From positions 12,479,684 through 12,543,683 of the forward strand of contig JAMKCF010000019.1 in assembly GCA_023634235.1 (NCBI GenBank): a stretch of 64,000 bases of DNA. Direction: 5' to 3'. Every line of letters begins with the position of its first letter. Position 1 is the stretch's first letter. A program made the position numbers and the translations under genes. The notes under the pieces are model-generated. The model was not told the origin of the DNA and did no database searches. It worked only from the letters and a program-made list of their open reading frames with translations. This stretch comes from Pisaster brevispinus. Lineage: Eukaryota; Echinodermata; Asteroidea; Forcipulatida; Asteriidae. Shown here in pieces: positions 12,601 through 26,809 of this stretch.

Positions 12601-15600
12601 ATCCACAACGAGGTGAGAGCCCTGAATCGTGGCTTTCCAGTGGTGGAAACCTTGTGCAAATCCGATGTTGTTATGGGTGTGATTTGACCCTCCTTGTATT
12701 TTATTTCGTTTCTTCTTCTTTTTGTGCAGCTCCGTGTACAAAAATCCCACTGAAGATGCTTTTGAGTGGCTTTCTGAGTGTCCCAGCCTGCAGGCCATTT
12801 CCGGCACGAAGATGGTGCACATCGGCCCAAAAAGTCTGATGTTCTGGTGAAGTGGAATTCAAGGCACACTCAGGTACAAATTTCGTCTCTCTAGCATTTC
12901 TAGTTCATGAGTTATTCTCAAACTTAGCTCGGGTGTTGTTTCAAATCATTCTTCGGGTGGACATGTCTTGCCTTTGTTGTTGCTCGGCCCCGGCGCGTGG
13001 GCTAACTTGCCGGTGGTTGTAGCCCTATTCCGGGGCCGCTCGCCCCGCCTAGAAAATGCTCAGAGACACGGATCCACGACGAGGTGAGAGCCCTGAATCG
13101 TGGCTTTCCAGTGGTGGAAACCTTGTGCAAATCCGATGTTGTTATGGGTGTGATTTGACCCTCCTTGTATTTTATTTCGTTTCTTCTTCTTTTTGTGCAG
13201 CTCCGTGTACAAAAATCCCACTGAAGATGCTTTTGAGTGGCTTTCTGAGTGTCCCAGCCTGCAGGCCATTTCCGGCACGAAGATGGTGCACATCGGCCCA
13301 AAAAGTCTGATGTTCGGGTGAAGTGGAATTCAAGGCACACTCAGGTACAAATTTCGTCTCTCTAGCATTTCTAGTTCATGAGTTATTCTCAAACTTAGCT
13401 CGGGTGTTGTTTCAAATCATTCTTCGGGTGGACATGTCTTGCCTTTGTTGTTGCTCGGCCCCGGCGCGTGGGCTAACTTGCCGGTGGTTGTAGCCCTATT
13501 CCGGGGCCGCTCGCCCCGCCTAGAAAATGCTCAGAGACACGGATCCACGACGAGGTGAGAGCCCTGAATCGTGGCTTTCCAGTGGTGGAAACCTTGTGCA
13601 AATCCGATGTTGTTATGGGTGTGATTTGACCCTCCTTGTATTTTATTTCGTTTCTTCTTCTTTTTGTGCAGCTCCGTGTACAAAAATCCCACTGAAGATG
13701 CTTTTGAGTGGCTTTCTGAGTGTCCCAGCCTGCAGGCCATTTCCGGCACGAAGATGGTGCACATCGGCCCAAAAAGTCTGATGTTCGGGTGAAGTGGAAT
13801 TCAAGGCACACTCAGGTACAAATTTCGTCTCTCTAGCATTTCTAGTTCATGAGTTATTCTCAAACTTAGCTCGGGTGTTGTTTCAAATCATTCTTCGGGT
13901 GGACATGTCTTGCCTTTGTTGTTGCTCGGCCCCGGCGCGTGGGCTAACTTGCCGGTGGTTGTAGCCCTATTCCGGGGCCGCTCGCCCCGCCTAGAAAATG
14001 CTCAGAGACACGGATCCACGACGAGGTGAGAGCCCTGAATCGTGGCTTTCCAGTGGTGGAAACCTTGTGCAAATCCGATGTTGTTATGGGTGTGATTTGA
14101 CCCTCCTTGTATTTTATTTCGTTTCTTCTTCTTTTTGTGCAGCTCCGTGTACAAAAATCCCACTGAAGATGCTTTTGAGTGGCTTTCTGAGTGTCCCAGC
14201 CTGCAGGCCATTTCCGGCACGAAGATGGTGCACATCGGCCCAAAAAGTCTGATGTTCGGGTGAAGTGGAATTCAAGGCACACTCAGGTACAAATTTCGTC
14301 TCTCTAGCATTTCTAGTTCATGAGTTATTCTCAAACTTAGCTCGGGTGTTGTTTCAAATCATTCTTCGGGTGGACATGTCTTGCCTTTGTTGTTGCTCGG
14401 CCCCGGCGCGTGGGCTAACTTGCCGGTGGTTGTAGCCCTATTCCGGGGCCGCTCGCCCCGCCTAGAAAATGCTCAGAGACACGGATCTACGACGAGGTGA
14501 GAGCCCTGAATCGTGGCTTTCCAGTGGTGGAAACCTTGTGCAAATCCGATGTTGTTATGGGTGTGATTTGACCCTCCTTGTATTTTATTTCGTTTCTTCT
14601 TCTTTTTGTGCAGCTCCGTGTACAAAAATCCCACTGAAGATGCTTTTGAGTGGCTTTCTGAGTGTCCCAGCCTGCAGGCCATTTCCGGCACGAAGATGGT
14701 GCACATCGGCCCAAAAAGTCTGATGTTCTGGTGAAGTGGAATTCAAGGCACACTCAGGTACAAATTTCGTCTCTCTAGCATTTCTAGTTCATGAGTTATT
14801 CTCAAACTTAGCTCGGGTGTTGTTTCAAATCATTCTTCGGGTGGACATGTCTTGCCTTTGTTGTTGCTCGGCCCCGGCGCGTGGGCTAACTTGCCGGTGG
14901 TTGTAGCCCTATTCCGGGGCCGCTCGCCCCGCCTAGAAAATGCTCAGAGACACGGATCTACGACGAGGTGAGAGCCCTGAATCGTGGCTTTCCAGTGGTG
15001 GAAACCTTGTGCAAATCCGATGTTGTTATGGGTGTGATTTGACCCTCCTTGTATTTTATTTCGTTTCTTCTTCTTTTTGTGCAGCTCCGTGTACAAAAAT
15101 CCCACTGAAGATGCTTTTGAGTGGCTTTCTGAGTGTCCCAGCCTGCAGGCCATTTCCGGCACGAAGATGGTGCACATCGGCCCAAAAAGTCTGATGTTCG
15201 GGTGAAGTGGAATTCAAGGCACACTCAGGTACAAATTTCGTCTCTCTAGCATTTCTAGTTCATGAGTTATTCTCAAACTTAGCTCGGGTGTTGTTTCAAA
15301 TCATTCTTCGGGTGGACATGTCTTGCCTTTGTTGTTGCTCGGCCCCGGCGCGTGGGCTAACTTGCCGGTGGTTGTAGCCCTATTCCGGGGCCGCTCGCCC
15401 CGCCTAGAAAATGCTCAGAGACACGGATCCACGACGAGGTGAGAGCCCTGAATCGTGGCTTTCCAGTGGTGGAAACCTTGTGCAAATCCGATGTTGTTAT
15501 GGGTGTGATTTGACCCTCCTTGTATTTTATTTCGTTTCTTCTTCTTTTTGTGCAGCTCCGTGTACAAAAATCCCACTGAAGATGCTTTTGAGTGGCTTTC

Positions 15601-18600
15601 TGAGTGTCCCAGCCTGCAGGCCATTTCCGGCACGAAGATGGTGCACATCGGCCCAAAAAGTCTGATGTTCTGGTGAAGTGGAATTCAAGGCACACTCAGG
15701 TACAAATTTCGTCTCTCTAGCATTTCTAGTTCATGAGTTATTCTCAAACTTAGCTCGGGTGTTGTTTCAAATCATTCTTCGGGTGGACATGTCTTGCCTT
15801 TGTTGTTGCTCGGCCCCGGCGCGTGGGCTAACTTGCCGGTGGTTGTAGCCCTATTCCGGGGCCGCTCGCCCCGCCTAGAAAATGCTCAGAGACACGGATC
15901 CACGACGAGGTGAGAGCCCTGAATCGTGGCTTTCCAGTGGTGGAAACCTTGTGCAAATCCGATGTTGTTATGGGTGTGATTTGACCCTCCTTGTATTTTA
16001 TTTCGTTTCTTCTTCTTTTTGTGCAGCTCCGTGTACAAAAATCCCACTGAAGATGCTTTTGAGTGGCTTTCTGAGTGTCCCAGCCTGCAGGCCATTTCCG
16101 GCACGAAGATGGTGCACATCGGCCCAAAAAGTCTGATGTTCGGGTGAAGTGGAATTCAAGGCACACTCAGGTACAAATTTCGTCTCTCTAGCATTTCTAG
16201 TTCATGAGTTATTCTCAAACTTAGCTCGGGTGTTGTTTCAAATCATTCTTCGGGTGGACATGTCTTGCCTTTGTTGTTGCTCGGCCCCGGCGCGTGGGCT
16301 AACTTGCCGGTGGTTGTAGCCCTATTCCGGGGCCGCTCGCCCCGCCTAGAAAATGCTCAGAGACACGGATCCACGACGAGGTGAGAGCCCTGAATCGTGG
16401 CTTTCCAGTGGTGGAAACCTTGTGCAAATCCGATGTTGTTATGGGTGTGATTTGACCCTCCTTGTATTTTATTTCGTTTCTTCTTCTTTTTGTGCAGCTC
16501 CGTGTACAAAAATCCCACTGAAGATGCTTTTGAGTGGCTTTCTGAGTGTCCCAGCCTGCAGGCCATTTCCGGCACGAAGATGGTGCACATCGGCCCAAAA
16601 AGTCTGATGTTCGGGTGAAGTGGAATTCAAGGCACACTCAGGTACAAATTTCGTCTCTCTAGCATTTCTAGTTCATGAGTTATTCTCAAACTTAGCTCGG
16701 GTGTTGTTTCAAATCATTCTTCGGGTGGACATGTCTTGCCTTTGTTGTTGCTCGGCCCCGGCGCGTGGGCTAACTTGCCGGTGGTTGTAGCCCTATTCCG
16801 GGGCCGCTCGCCCCGCCTAGAAAATGCTCAGAGACACGGATCCACGACGAGGTGAGAGCCCTGAATCGTGGCTTTCCAGTGGTGGAAACCTTGTGCAAAT
16901 CCGATGTTGTTATGGGTGTGATTTGACCCTCCTTGTATTTTATTTCGTTTCTTCTTCTTTTTGTGCAGCTCCGTGTACAAAAATCCCACTGAAGATGCTT
17001 TTGAGTGGCTTTCTGAGTGTCCCAGCCTGCAGGCCATTTCCGGCACGAAGATGGTGCACATCGGCCCAAAAAGTCTGATGTTCGGGTGAAGTGGAATTCA
17101 AGGCACACTCAGGTACAAATTTCGTCTCTCTAGCATTTCTAGTTCATGAGTTATTCTCAAACTTAGCTCGGGTGTTGTTTCAAATCATTCTTCGGGTGGA
17201 CATGTCTTGCCTTTGTTGTTGCTCGGCCCCGGCGCGTGGGCTAACTTGCCGGTGGTTGTAGCCCTATTCCGGGGCCGCTCGCCCCGCCTAGAAAATGCTC
17301 AGAGACACGGATCCACGACGAGGTGAGAGCCCTGAATCGTGGCTTTCCAGTGGTGGAAACCTTGTGCAAATCCGATGTTGTTATGGGTGTGATTTGACCC
17401 TCCTTGTATTTTATTTCGTTTCTTCTTCTTTTTGTGCAGCTCCGTGTACAAAAATCCCACTGAAGATGCTTTTGAGTGGCTTTCTGAGTGTCCCAGCCTG
17501 CAGGCCATTTCCGGCACGAAGATGGTGCACATCGGCCCAAAAAGTCTGATGTTCGGGTGAAGTGGAATTCAAGGCACACTCAGGTACAAATTTCGTCTCT
17601 CTAGCATTTCTAGTTCATGAGTTATTCTCAAACTTAGCTCGGGTGTTGTTTCAAATCATTCTTCGGGTGGACATGTCTTGCCTTTGTTGTTGCTCGGCCC
17701 CGGCGCGTGGGCTAACTTGCCGGTGGTTGTAGCCCTATTCCGGGGCCGCTCGCCCCGCCTAGAAAATGCTCAGAGACACGGATCCACGACGAGGTGAGAG
17801 CCCTGAATCGTGGCTTTCCAGTGGTGGAAACCTTGTGCAAATCCGATGTTGTTATGGGTGTGATTTGACCCTCCTTGTATTTTATTTCGTTTCTTCTTCT
17901 TTTTGTGCAGCTCCGTGTACAAAAATCCCACTGAAGATGCTTTTGAGTGGCTTTCTGAGTGTCCCAGCCTGCAGGCCATTTCCGGCACGAAGATGGTGCA
18001 CATCGGCCCAAAAAGTCTGATGTTCGGGTGAAGTGGAATTCAAGGCACACTCAGGTACAAATTTCGTCTCTCTAGCATTTCTAGTTCATGAGTTATTCTC
18101 AAACTTAGCTCGGGTGTTGTTTCAAATCATTCTTCGGGTGGACATGTCTTGCCTTTGTTGTTGCTCGGCCCCGGCGCGTGGGCTAACTTGCCGGTGGTTG
18201 TAGCCCTATTCCGGGGCCGCTCGCCCCGCCTAGAAAATGCTCAGAGACACGGATCCACGACGAGGTGAGAGCCCTGAATCGTGGCTTTCCAGTGGTGGAA
18301 ACCTTGTGCAAATCCGATGTTGTTATGGGTGTGATTTGACCCTCCTTGTATTTTATTTCGTTTCTTCTTCTTTTTGTGCAGCTCCGTGTACAAAAATCCC
18401 ACTGAAGATGCTTTTGAGTGGCTTTCTGAGTGTCCCAGCCTGCAGGCCATTTCCGGCACGAAGATGGTGCACATCGGCCCAAAAAGTCTGATGTTCGGGT
18501 GAAGTGGAATTCAAGGCACACTCAGGTACAAATTTCGTCTCTCTAGCATTTCTAGTTCATGAGTTATTCTCAAACTTAGCTCGGGTGTTGTTTCAAATCA

Positions 18601-21600
18601 TTCTTCGGGTGGACATGTCTTGCCTTTGTTGTTGCTCGGCCCCGGCGCGTGGGCTAACTTGCCGGTGGTTGTAGCCCTATTCCGGGGCCGCTCGCCCCGC
18701 CTAGAAAATGCTCAGAGACACGGATCCACGACGAGGTGAGAGCCCTGAATCGTGGCTTTCCAGTGGTGGAAACCTTGTGCAAATCCGATGTTGTTATGGG
18801 TGTGATTTGACCCTCCTTGTATTTTATTTCGTTTCTTCTTCTTTTTGTGCAGCTCCGTGTACAAAAATCCCACTGAAGATGCTTTTGAGTGGCTTTCTGA
18901 GTGTCCCAGCCTGCAGGCCATTTCCGGCACGAAGATGGTGCACATCGGCCCAAAAAGTCTGATGTTCGGGTGAAGTGGAATTCAAGGCACACTCAGGTAC
19001 AAATTTCGTCTCTCTAGCATTTCTAGTTCATGAGTTATTCCCAAACTTAGCTCGGGTGTTGTTTCAAATCATTCTTCGGGTGGACATGTCTTGCCTTTGT
19101 TGTTGCTCGGCCCCGGCGCGTGGGCTAACTTGCCGGTGGTTGTAGCCCTATTCCGGGGCCGCTCGCCCCGCCTAGAAAATGCTCAGAGACACGGATCCAC
19201 GACGAGGTGAGAGCCCTGAATCGTGGCTTTCCAGTGGTGGAAACCTTGTGCAAATCCGATGTTGTTATGGGTGTGATTTGACCCTCCTTGTATTTTATTT
19301 CGTTTCTTCTTCTTTTTGTGCAGCTCCGTGTACAAAAATCCCACTGAAGATGCTTTTGAGTGGCTTTCTGAGTGTCCCAGCCTGCAGGCCATTTCCGGCA
19401 CGAAGATGGTGCACATCGGCCCAAAAAGTCTGATGTTCGGGTGAAGTGGAATTCAAGGCACACTCAGGTACAAATTTCGTCTCTCTAGCATTTCTAGTTC
19501 ATGAGTTATTCTCAAACTTAGCTCGGGTGTTGTTTCAAATCATTCTTCGGGTGGACATGTCTTGCCTTTGTTGTTGCTCGGCCCCGGCGCGTGGGCTAAC
19601 TTGCCGGTGGTTGTAGCCCTATTCCGGGGCCGCTCGCCCCGCCTAGAAAATGCTCAGAGACACGGATCCACGACGAGGTGAGAGCCCTGAATCGTGGCTT
19701 TCCAGTGGTGGAAACCTTGTGCAAATCCGATGTTGTTATGGGTGTGATTTGACCCTCCTTGTATTTTATTTCGTTTCTTCTTCTTTTTGTGCAGCTCCGT
19801 GTACAAAAATCCCACTGAAGATGCTTTTGAGTGGCTTTCTGAGTGTCCCAGCCTGCAGGCCATTTCCGGCACGAAGATGGTGCACATCGGCCCAAAAAGT
19901 CTGATGTTCGGGTGAAGTGGAATTCAAGGCACACTCAGGTACAAATTTCGTCTCTCTAGCATTTCTAGTTCATGAGTTATTCTCAAACTTAGCTCGGGTG
20001 TTGTTTCAAATCATTCTTCGGGTGGACATGTCTTGCCTTTGTTGTTGCTCGGCCCCGGCGCGTGGGCTAACTTGCCGGTGGTTGTAGCCCTATTCCGGGG
20101 CCGCTCGCCCCGCCTAGAAAATGCTCAGAGACACGGATCCACGACGAGGTGAGAGCCCTGAATCGTGGCTTTCCAGTGGTGGAAACCTTGTGCAAATCCG
20201 ATGTTGTTATGGGTGTGATTTGACCCTCCTTGTATTTTATTTCGTTTCTTCTTCTTTTTGTGCAGCTCCGTGTACAAAAATCCCACTGAAGATGCTTTTG
20301 AGTGGCTTTCTGAGTGTCCCAGCCTGCAGGCCATTTCCGGCACGAAGATGGTGCACATCGGCCCAAAAAGTCTGATGTTCGGGTGAAGTGGAATTCAAGG
20401 CACACTCAGGTACAAATTTCGTCTCTCTAGCATTTCTAGTTCATGAGTTATTCTCAAACTTAGCTCGGGTGTTGTTTCAAATCATTCTTCGGGTGGACAT
20501 GTCTTGCCTTTGTTGTTGCTCGGCCCCGGCGCGTGGGCTAACTTGCCGGTGGTTGTAGCCCTATTCCGGGGCCGCTCGCCCCGCCTAGAAAATGCTCAGA
20601 GACACGGATCCACGACGAGGTGAGAGCCCTGAATCGTGGCTTTCCAGTGGTGGAAACCTTGTGCAAATCCGATGTTGTTATGGGTGTGATTTGACCCTCC
20701 TTGTATTTTATTTCGTTTCTTCTTCTTTTTGTGCAGCTCCGTGTACAAAAATCCCACTGAAGATGCTTTTGAGTGGCTTTCTGAGTGTCCCAGCCTGCAG
20801 GCCATTTCCGGCACGAAGATGGTGCACATCGGCCCAAAAAGTCTGATGTTCGGGTGAAGTGGAATTCAAGGCACACTCAGGTACAAATTTCGTCTCTCTA
20901 GCATTTCTAGTTCATGAGTTATTCTCAAACTTAGCTCGGGTGTTGTTTCAAATCATTCTTCGGGTGGACATGTCTTGCCTTTGTTGTTGCTCGGCCCCGG
21001 CGCGTGGGCTAACTTGCCGGTGGTTGTAGCCCTATTCCGGGGCCGCTCGCCCCGCCTAGAAAATGCTCAGAGACACGGATCCACGACGAGGTGAGAGCCC
21101 TGAATCGTGGCTTTCCAGTGGTGGAAACCTTGTGCAAATCCGATGTTGTTATGGGTGTGATTTGACCCTCCTTGTATTTTATTTCGTTTCTTCTTCTTTT
21201 TGTGCAGCTCCGTGTACAAAAATCCCACTGAAGATGCTTTTGAGTGGCTTTCTGAGTGTCCCAGCCTGCAGGCCATTTCCGGCACGAAGATGGTGCACAT
21301 CGGCCCAAAAAGTCTGATGTTCGGGTGAAGTGGAATTCAAGGCACACTCAGGTACAAATTTCGTCTCTCTAGCATTTCTAGTTCATGAGTTATTCTCAAA
21401 CTTAGCTCGGGTGTTGTTTCAAATCATTCTTCGGGTGGACATGTCTTGCCTTTGTTGTTGCTCGGCCCCGGCGCGTGGGCTAACTTGCCGGTGGTTGTAG
21501 CCCTATTCCGGGGCCGCTCGCCCCGCCTAGAAAATGCTCAGAGACACGGATCCACGACGAGGTGAGAGCCCTGAATCGTGGCTTTCCAGTGGTGGAAACC

Positions 21601-24600
21601 TTGTGCAAATCCGATGTTGTTATGGGTGTGATTTGACCCTCCTTGTATTTTATTTCGTTTCTTCTTCTTTTTGTGCAGCTCCGTGTACAAAAATCCCACT
21701 GAAGATGCTTTTGAGTGGCTTTCTGAGTGTCCCAGCCTGCAGGCCATTTCCGGCACGAAGATGGTGCACATCGGCCCAAAAAGTCTGATGTTCGGGTGAA
21801 GTGGAATTCAAGGCACACTCAGGTACAAATTTCGTCTCTCTAGCATTTCTAGTTCATGAGTTATTCTCAAACTTAGCTCGGGTGTTGTTTCAAATCATTC
21901 TTCGGGTGGACATGTCTTGCCTTTGTTGTTGCTCGGCCCCGGCGCGTGGGCTAACTTGCCGGTGGTTGTAGCCCTATTCCGGGGCCGCTCGCCCCGCCTA
22001 GAAAATGCTCAGAGACACGGATCCACGACGAGGTGAGAGCCCTGAATCGTGGCTTTCCAGTGGTGGAAACCTTGTGCAAATCCGATGTTGTTATGGGTGT
22101 GATTTGACCCTCCTTGTATTTTATTTCGTTTCTTCTTCTTTTTGTGCAGCTCCGTGTACAAAAATCCCACTGAAGATGCTTTTGAGTGGCTTTCTGAGTG
22201 TCCCAGCCTGCAGGCCATTTCCGGCACGAAGATGGTGCACATCGGCCCAAAAAGTCTGATGTTCGGGTGAAGTGGAATTCAAGGCACACTCAGGTACAAA
22301 TTTCGTCTCTCTAGCATTTCTAGTTCATGAGTTATTCTCAAACTTAGCTCGGGTGTTGTTTCAAATCATTCTTCGGGTGGACATGTCTTGCCTTTGTTGT
22401 TGCTCGGCCCCGGCGCGTGGGCTAACTTGCCGGTGGTTGTAGCCCTATTCCGGGGCCGCTCGCCCCGCCTAGAAAATGCTCAGAGACACGGATCCACGAC
22501 GAGGTGAGAGCCCTGAATCGTGGCTTTCCAGTGGTGGAAACCTTGTGCAAATCCGATGTTGTTATGGGTGTGATTTGACCCTCCTTGTATTTTATTTCGT
22601 TTCTTCTTCTTTTTGTGCAGCTCCGTGTACAAAAATCCCACTGAAGATGCTTTTGAGTGGCTTTCTGAGTGTCCCAGCCTGCAGGCCATTTCCGGCACGA
22701 AGATGGTGCACATCGGCCCAAAAAGTCTGATGTTCGGGTGAAGTGGAATTCAAGGCACACTCAGGTACAAATTTCGTCTCTCTAGCATTTCTAGTTCATG
22801 AGTTATTCTCAAACTTAGCTCGGGTGTTGTTTCAAATCATTCTTCGGGTGGACATGTCTTGCCTTTGTTGTTGCTCGGCCCCGGCGCGTGGGCTAACTTG
22901 CCGGTGGTTGTAGCCCTATTCCGGGGCCGCTCGCCCCGCCTAGAAAATGCTCAGAGACACGGATCCACGACGAGGTGAGAGCCCTGAATCGTGGCTTTCC
23001 AGTGGTGGAAACCTTGTGCAAATCCGATGTTGTTATGGGTGTGATTTGACCCTCCTTGTATTTTATTTCGTTTCTTCTTCTTTTTGTGCAGCTCCGTGTA
23101 CAAAAATCCCACTGAAGATGCTTTTGAGTGGCTTTCTGAGTGTCCCAGCCTGCAGGCCATTTCCGGCACGAAGATGGTGCACATCGGCCCAAAAAGTCTG
23201 ATGTTCGGGTGAAGTGGAATTCAAGGCACACTCAGGTACAAATTTCGTCTCTCTAGCATTTCTAGTTCATGAGTTATTCTCAAACTTAGCTCGGGTGTTG
23301 TTTCAAATCATTCTTCGGGTGGACATGTCTTGCCTTTGTTGTTGCTCGGCCCCGGCGCGTGGGCTAACTTGCCGGTGGTTGTAGCCCTATTCCGGGGCCG
23401 CTCGCCCCGCCTAGAAAATGCTCAGAGACACGGATCCACGACGAGGTGAGAGCCCTGAATCGTGGCTTTCCAGTGGTGGAAACCTTGTGCAAATCCGATG
23501 TTGTTATGGGTGTGATTTGACCCTCCTTGTATTTTATTTCGTTTCTTCTTCTTTTTGTGCAGCTCCGTGTACAAAAATCCCACTGAAGATGCTTTTGAGT
23601 GGCTTTCTGAGTGTCCCAGCCTGCAGGCCATTTCCGGCACGAAGATGGTGCACATCGGCCCAAAAAGTCTGATGTTCGGGTGAAGTGGAATTCAAGGCAC
23701 ACTCAGGTACAAATTTCGTCTCTCTAGCATTTCTAGTTCATGAGTTATTCTCAAACTTAGCTCGGGTGTTGTTTCAAATCATTCTTCGGGTGGACATGTC
23801 TTGCCTTTGTTGTTGCTCGGCCCCGGCGCGTGGGCTAACTTGCCGGTGGTTGTAGCCCTATTCCGGGGCCGCTCGCCCCGCCTAGAAAATGCTCAGAGAC
23901 ACGGATCCACGACGAGGTGAGAGCCCTGAATCGTGGCTTTCCAGTGGTGGAAACCTTGTGCAAATCCGATGTTGTTATGGGTGTGATTTGACCCTCCTTG
24001 TATTTTATTTCGTTTCTTCTTCTTTTTGTGCAGCTCCGTGTACAAAAATCCCACTGAAGATGCTTTTGAGTGGCTTTCTGAGTGTCCCAGCCTGCAGGCC
24101 ATTTCCGGCACGAAGATGGTGCACATCGGCCCAAAAAGTCTGATGTTCGGGTGAAGTGGAATTCAAGGCACACTCAGGTACAAATTTCGTCTCTCTAGCA
24201 TTTCTAGTTCATGAGTTATTCTCAAACTTAGCTCGGGTGTTGTTTCAAATCATTCTTCGGGTGGACATGTCTTGCCTTTGTTGTTGCTCGGCCCCGGCGC
24301 GTGGGCTAACTTGCCGGTGGTTGTAGCCCTATTCCGGGGCCGCTCGCCCCGCCTAGAAAATGCTCAGAGACACGGATCCACGACGAGGTGAGAGCCCTGA
24401 ATCGTGGCTTTCCAGTGGTGGAAACCTTGTGCAAATCCGATGTTGTTATGGGTGTGATTTGACCCTCCTTGTATTTTATTTCGTTTCTTCTTCTTTTTGT
24501 GCAGCTCCGTGTACAAAAATCCCACTGAAGATGCTTTTGAGTGGCTTTCTGAGTGTCCCAGCCTGCAGGCCATTTCCGGCACGAAGATGGTGCACATCGG

Positions 24601-26809
24601 CCCAAAAAGTCTGATGTTCGGGTGAAGTGGAATTCAAGGCACACTCAGGTACAAATTTCGTCTCTCTAGCATTTCTAGTTCATGAGTTATTCTCAAACTT
24701 AGCTCGGGTGTTGTTTCAAATCATTCTTCGGGTGGACATGTCTTGCCTTTGTTGTTGCTCGGCCCCGGCGCGTGGGCTAACTTGCCGGTGGTTGTAGCCC
24801 TATTCCGGGGCCGCTCGCCCCGCCTAGAAAATGCTCAGAGACACGGATCCACGACGAGGTGAGAGCCCTGAATCGTGGCTTTCCAGTGGTGGAAACCTTG
24901 TGCAAATCCGATGTTGTTATGGGTGTGATTTGACCCTCCTTGTATTTTATTTCGTTTCTTCTTCTTTTTGTGCAGCTCCGTGTACAAAAATCCCACTGAA
25001 GATGCTTTTGAGTGGCTTTCTGAGTGTCCCAGCCTGCAGGCCATTTCCGGCACGAAGATGGTGCACATCGGCCCAAAAAGTCTGATGTTCGGGTGAAGTG
25101 GAATTCAAGGCACACTCAGGTACAAATTTCGTCTCTCTAGCATTTCTAGTTCATGAGTTATTCTCAAACTTAGCTCGGGTGTTGTTTCAAATCATTCTTC
25201 GGGTGGACATGTCTTGCCTTTGTTGTTGCTCGGCCCCGGCGCGTGGGCTAACTTGCCGGTGGTTGTAGCCCTATTCCGGGGCCGCTCGCCCCGCCTAGAA
25301 AATGCTCAGAGACACGGATCCACGACGAGGTGAGAGCCCTGAATCGTGGCTTTCCAGTGGTGGAAACCTTGTGCAAATCCGATGTTGTTATGGGTGTGAT
25401 TTGACCCTCCTTGTATTTTATTTCGTTTCTTCTTCTTTTTGTGCAGCTCCGTGTACAAAAATCCCACTGAAGATGCTTTTGAGTGGCTTTCTGAGTGTCC
25501 CAGCCTGCAGGCCATTTCCGGCACGAAGATGGTGCACATCGGCCCAAAAAGTCTGATGTTCGGGTGAAGTGGAATTCAAGGCACACTCAGGTACAAATTT
25601 CGTCTCTCTAGCATTTCTAGTTCATGAGTTATTCTCAAACTTAGCTCGGGTGTTGTTTCAAATCATTCTTCGGGTGGACATGTCTTGCCTTTGTTGTTGC
25701 TCGGCCCCGGCGCGTGGGCTAACTTGCCGGTGGTTGTAGCCCTATTCCGGGGCCGCTCGCCCCGCCTAGAAAATGCTCAGAGACACGGATCCACGACGAG
25801 GTGAGAGCCCTGAATCGTGGCTTTCCAGTGGTGGAAACCTTGTGCAAATCCGATGTTGTTATGGGTGTGATTTGACCCTCCTTGTATTTTATTTCGTTTC
25901 TTCTTCTTTTTGTGCAGCTCCGTGTACAAAAATCCCACTGAAGATGCTTTTGAGTGGCTTTCTGAGTGTCCCAGCCTGCAGGCCATTTCCGGCACGAAGA
26001 TGGTGCACATCGGCCCAAAAAGTCTGATGTTCGGGTGAAGTGGAATTCAAGGCACACTCAGGTACAAATTTCGTCTCTCTAGCATTTCTAGTTCATGAGT
26101 TATTCTCAAACTTAGCTCGGGTGTTGTTTCAAATCATTCTTCGGGTGGACATGTCTTGCCTTTGTTGTTGCTCGGCCCCGGCGCGTGGGCTAACTTGCCG
26201 GTGGTTGTAGCCCTATTCCGGGGCCGCTCGCCCCGCCTAGAAAATGCTCAGAGACACGGATCCACGACGAGGTGAGAGCCCTGAATCGTGGCTTTCCAGT
26301 GGTGGAAACCTTGTGCAAATCCGATGTTGTTATGGGTGTGATTTGACCCTCCTTGTATTTTATTTCGTTTCTTCTTCTTTTTGTGCAGCTCCGTGTACAA
26401 AAATCCCACTGAAGATGCTTTTGAGTGGCTTTCTGAGTGTCCCAGCCTGCAGGCCATTTCCGGCACGAAGATGGTGCACATCGGCCCAAAAAGTCTGATG
26501 TTCGGGTGAAGTGGAATTCAAGGCACACTCAGGTACAAATTTCGTCTCTCTAGCATTTCTAGTTCATGAGTTATTCTCAAACTTAGCTCGGGTGTTGTTT
26601 CAAATCATTCTTCGGGTGGACATGTCTTGCCTTTGTTGTTGCTCGGCCCCGGCGCGTGGGCTAACTTGCCGGTGGTTGTAGCCCTATTCCGGGGCCGCTC
26701 GCCCCGCCTAGAAAATGCTCAGAGACACGGATCCACGACGAGGTGAGAGCCCTGAATCGTGGCTTTCCAGTGGTGGAAACCTTGTGCAAATCCGATGTTG
26801 TTATGGGTG

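Noticed and set aside
285..26528. Open frames of 84, 112 and 77 codons recurring in every 471-bp unit
   Set aside because: The plus-strand 84-codon frame reads through the proposed intron and its variants are mostly replacements. The 112-codon minus-strand frame is cut to 88 codons or lost in several units. They behave as by-products of the repeat.
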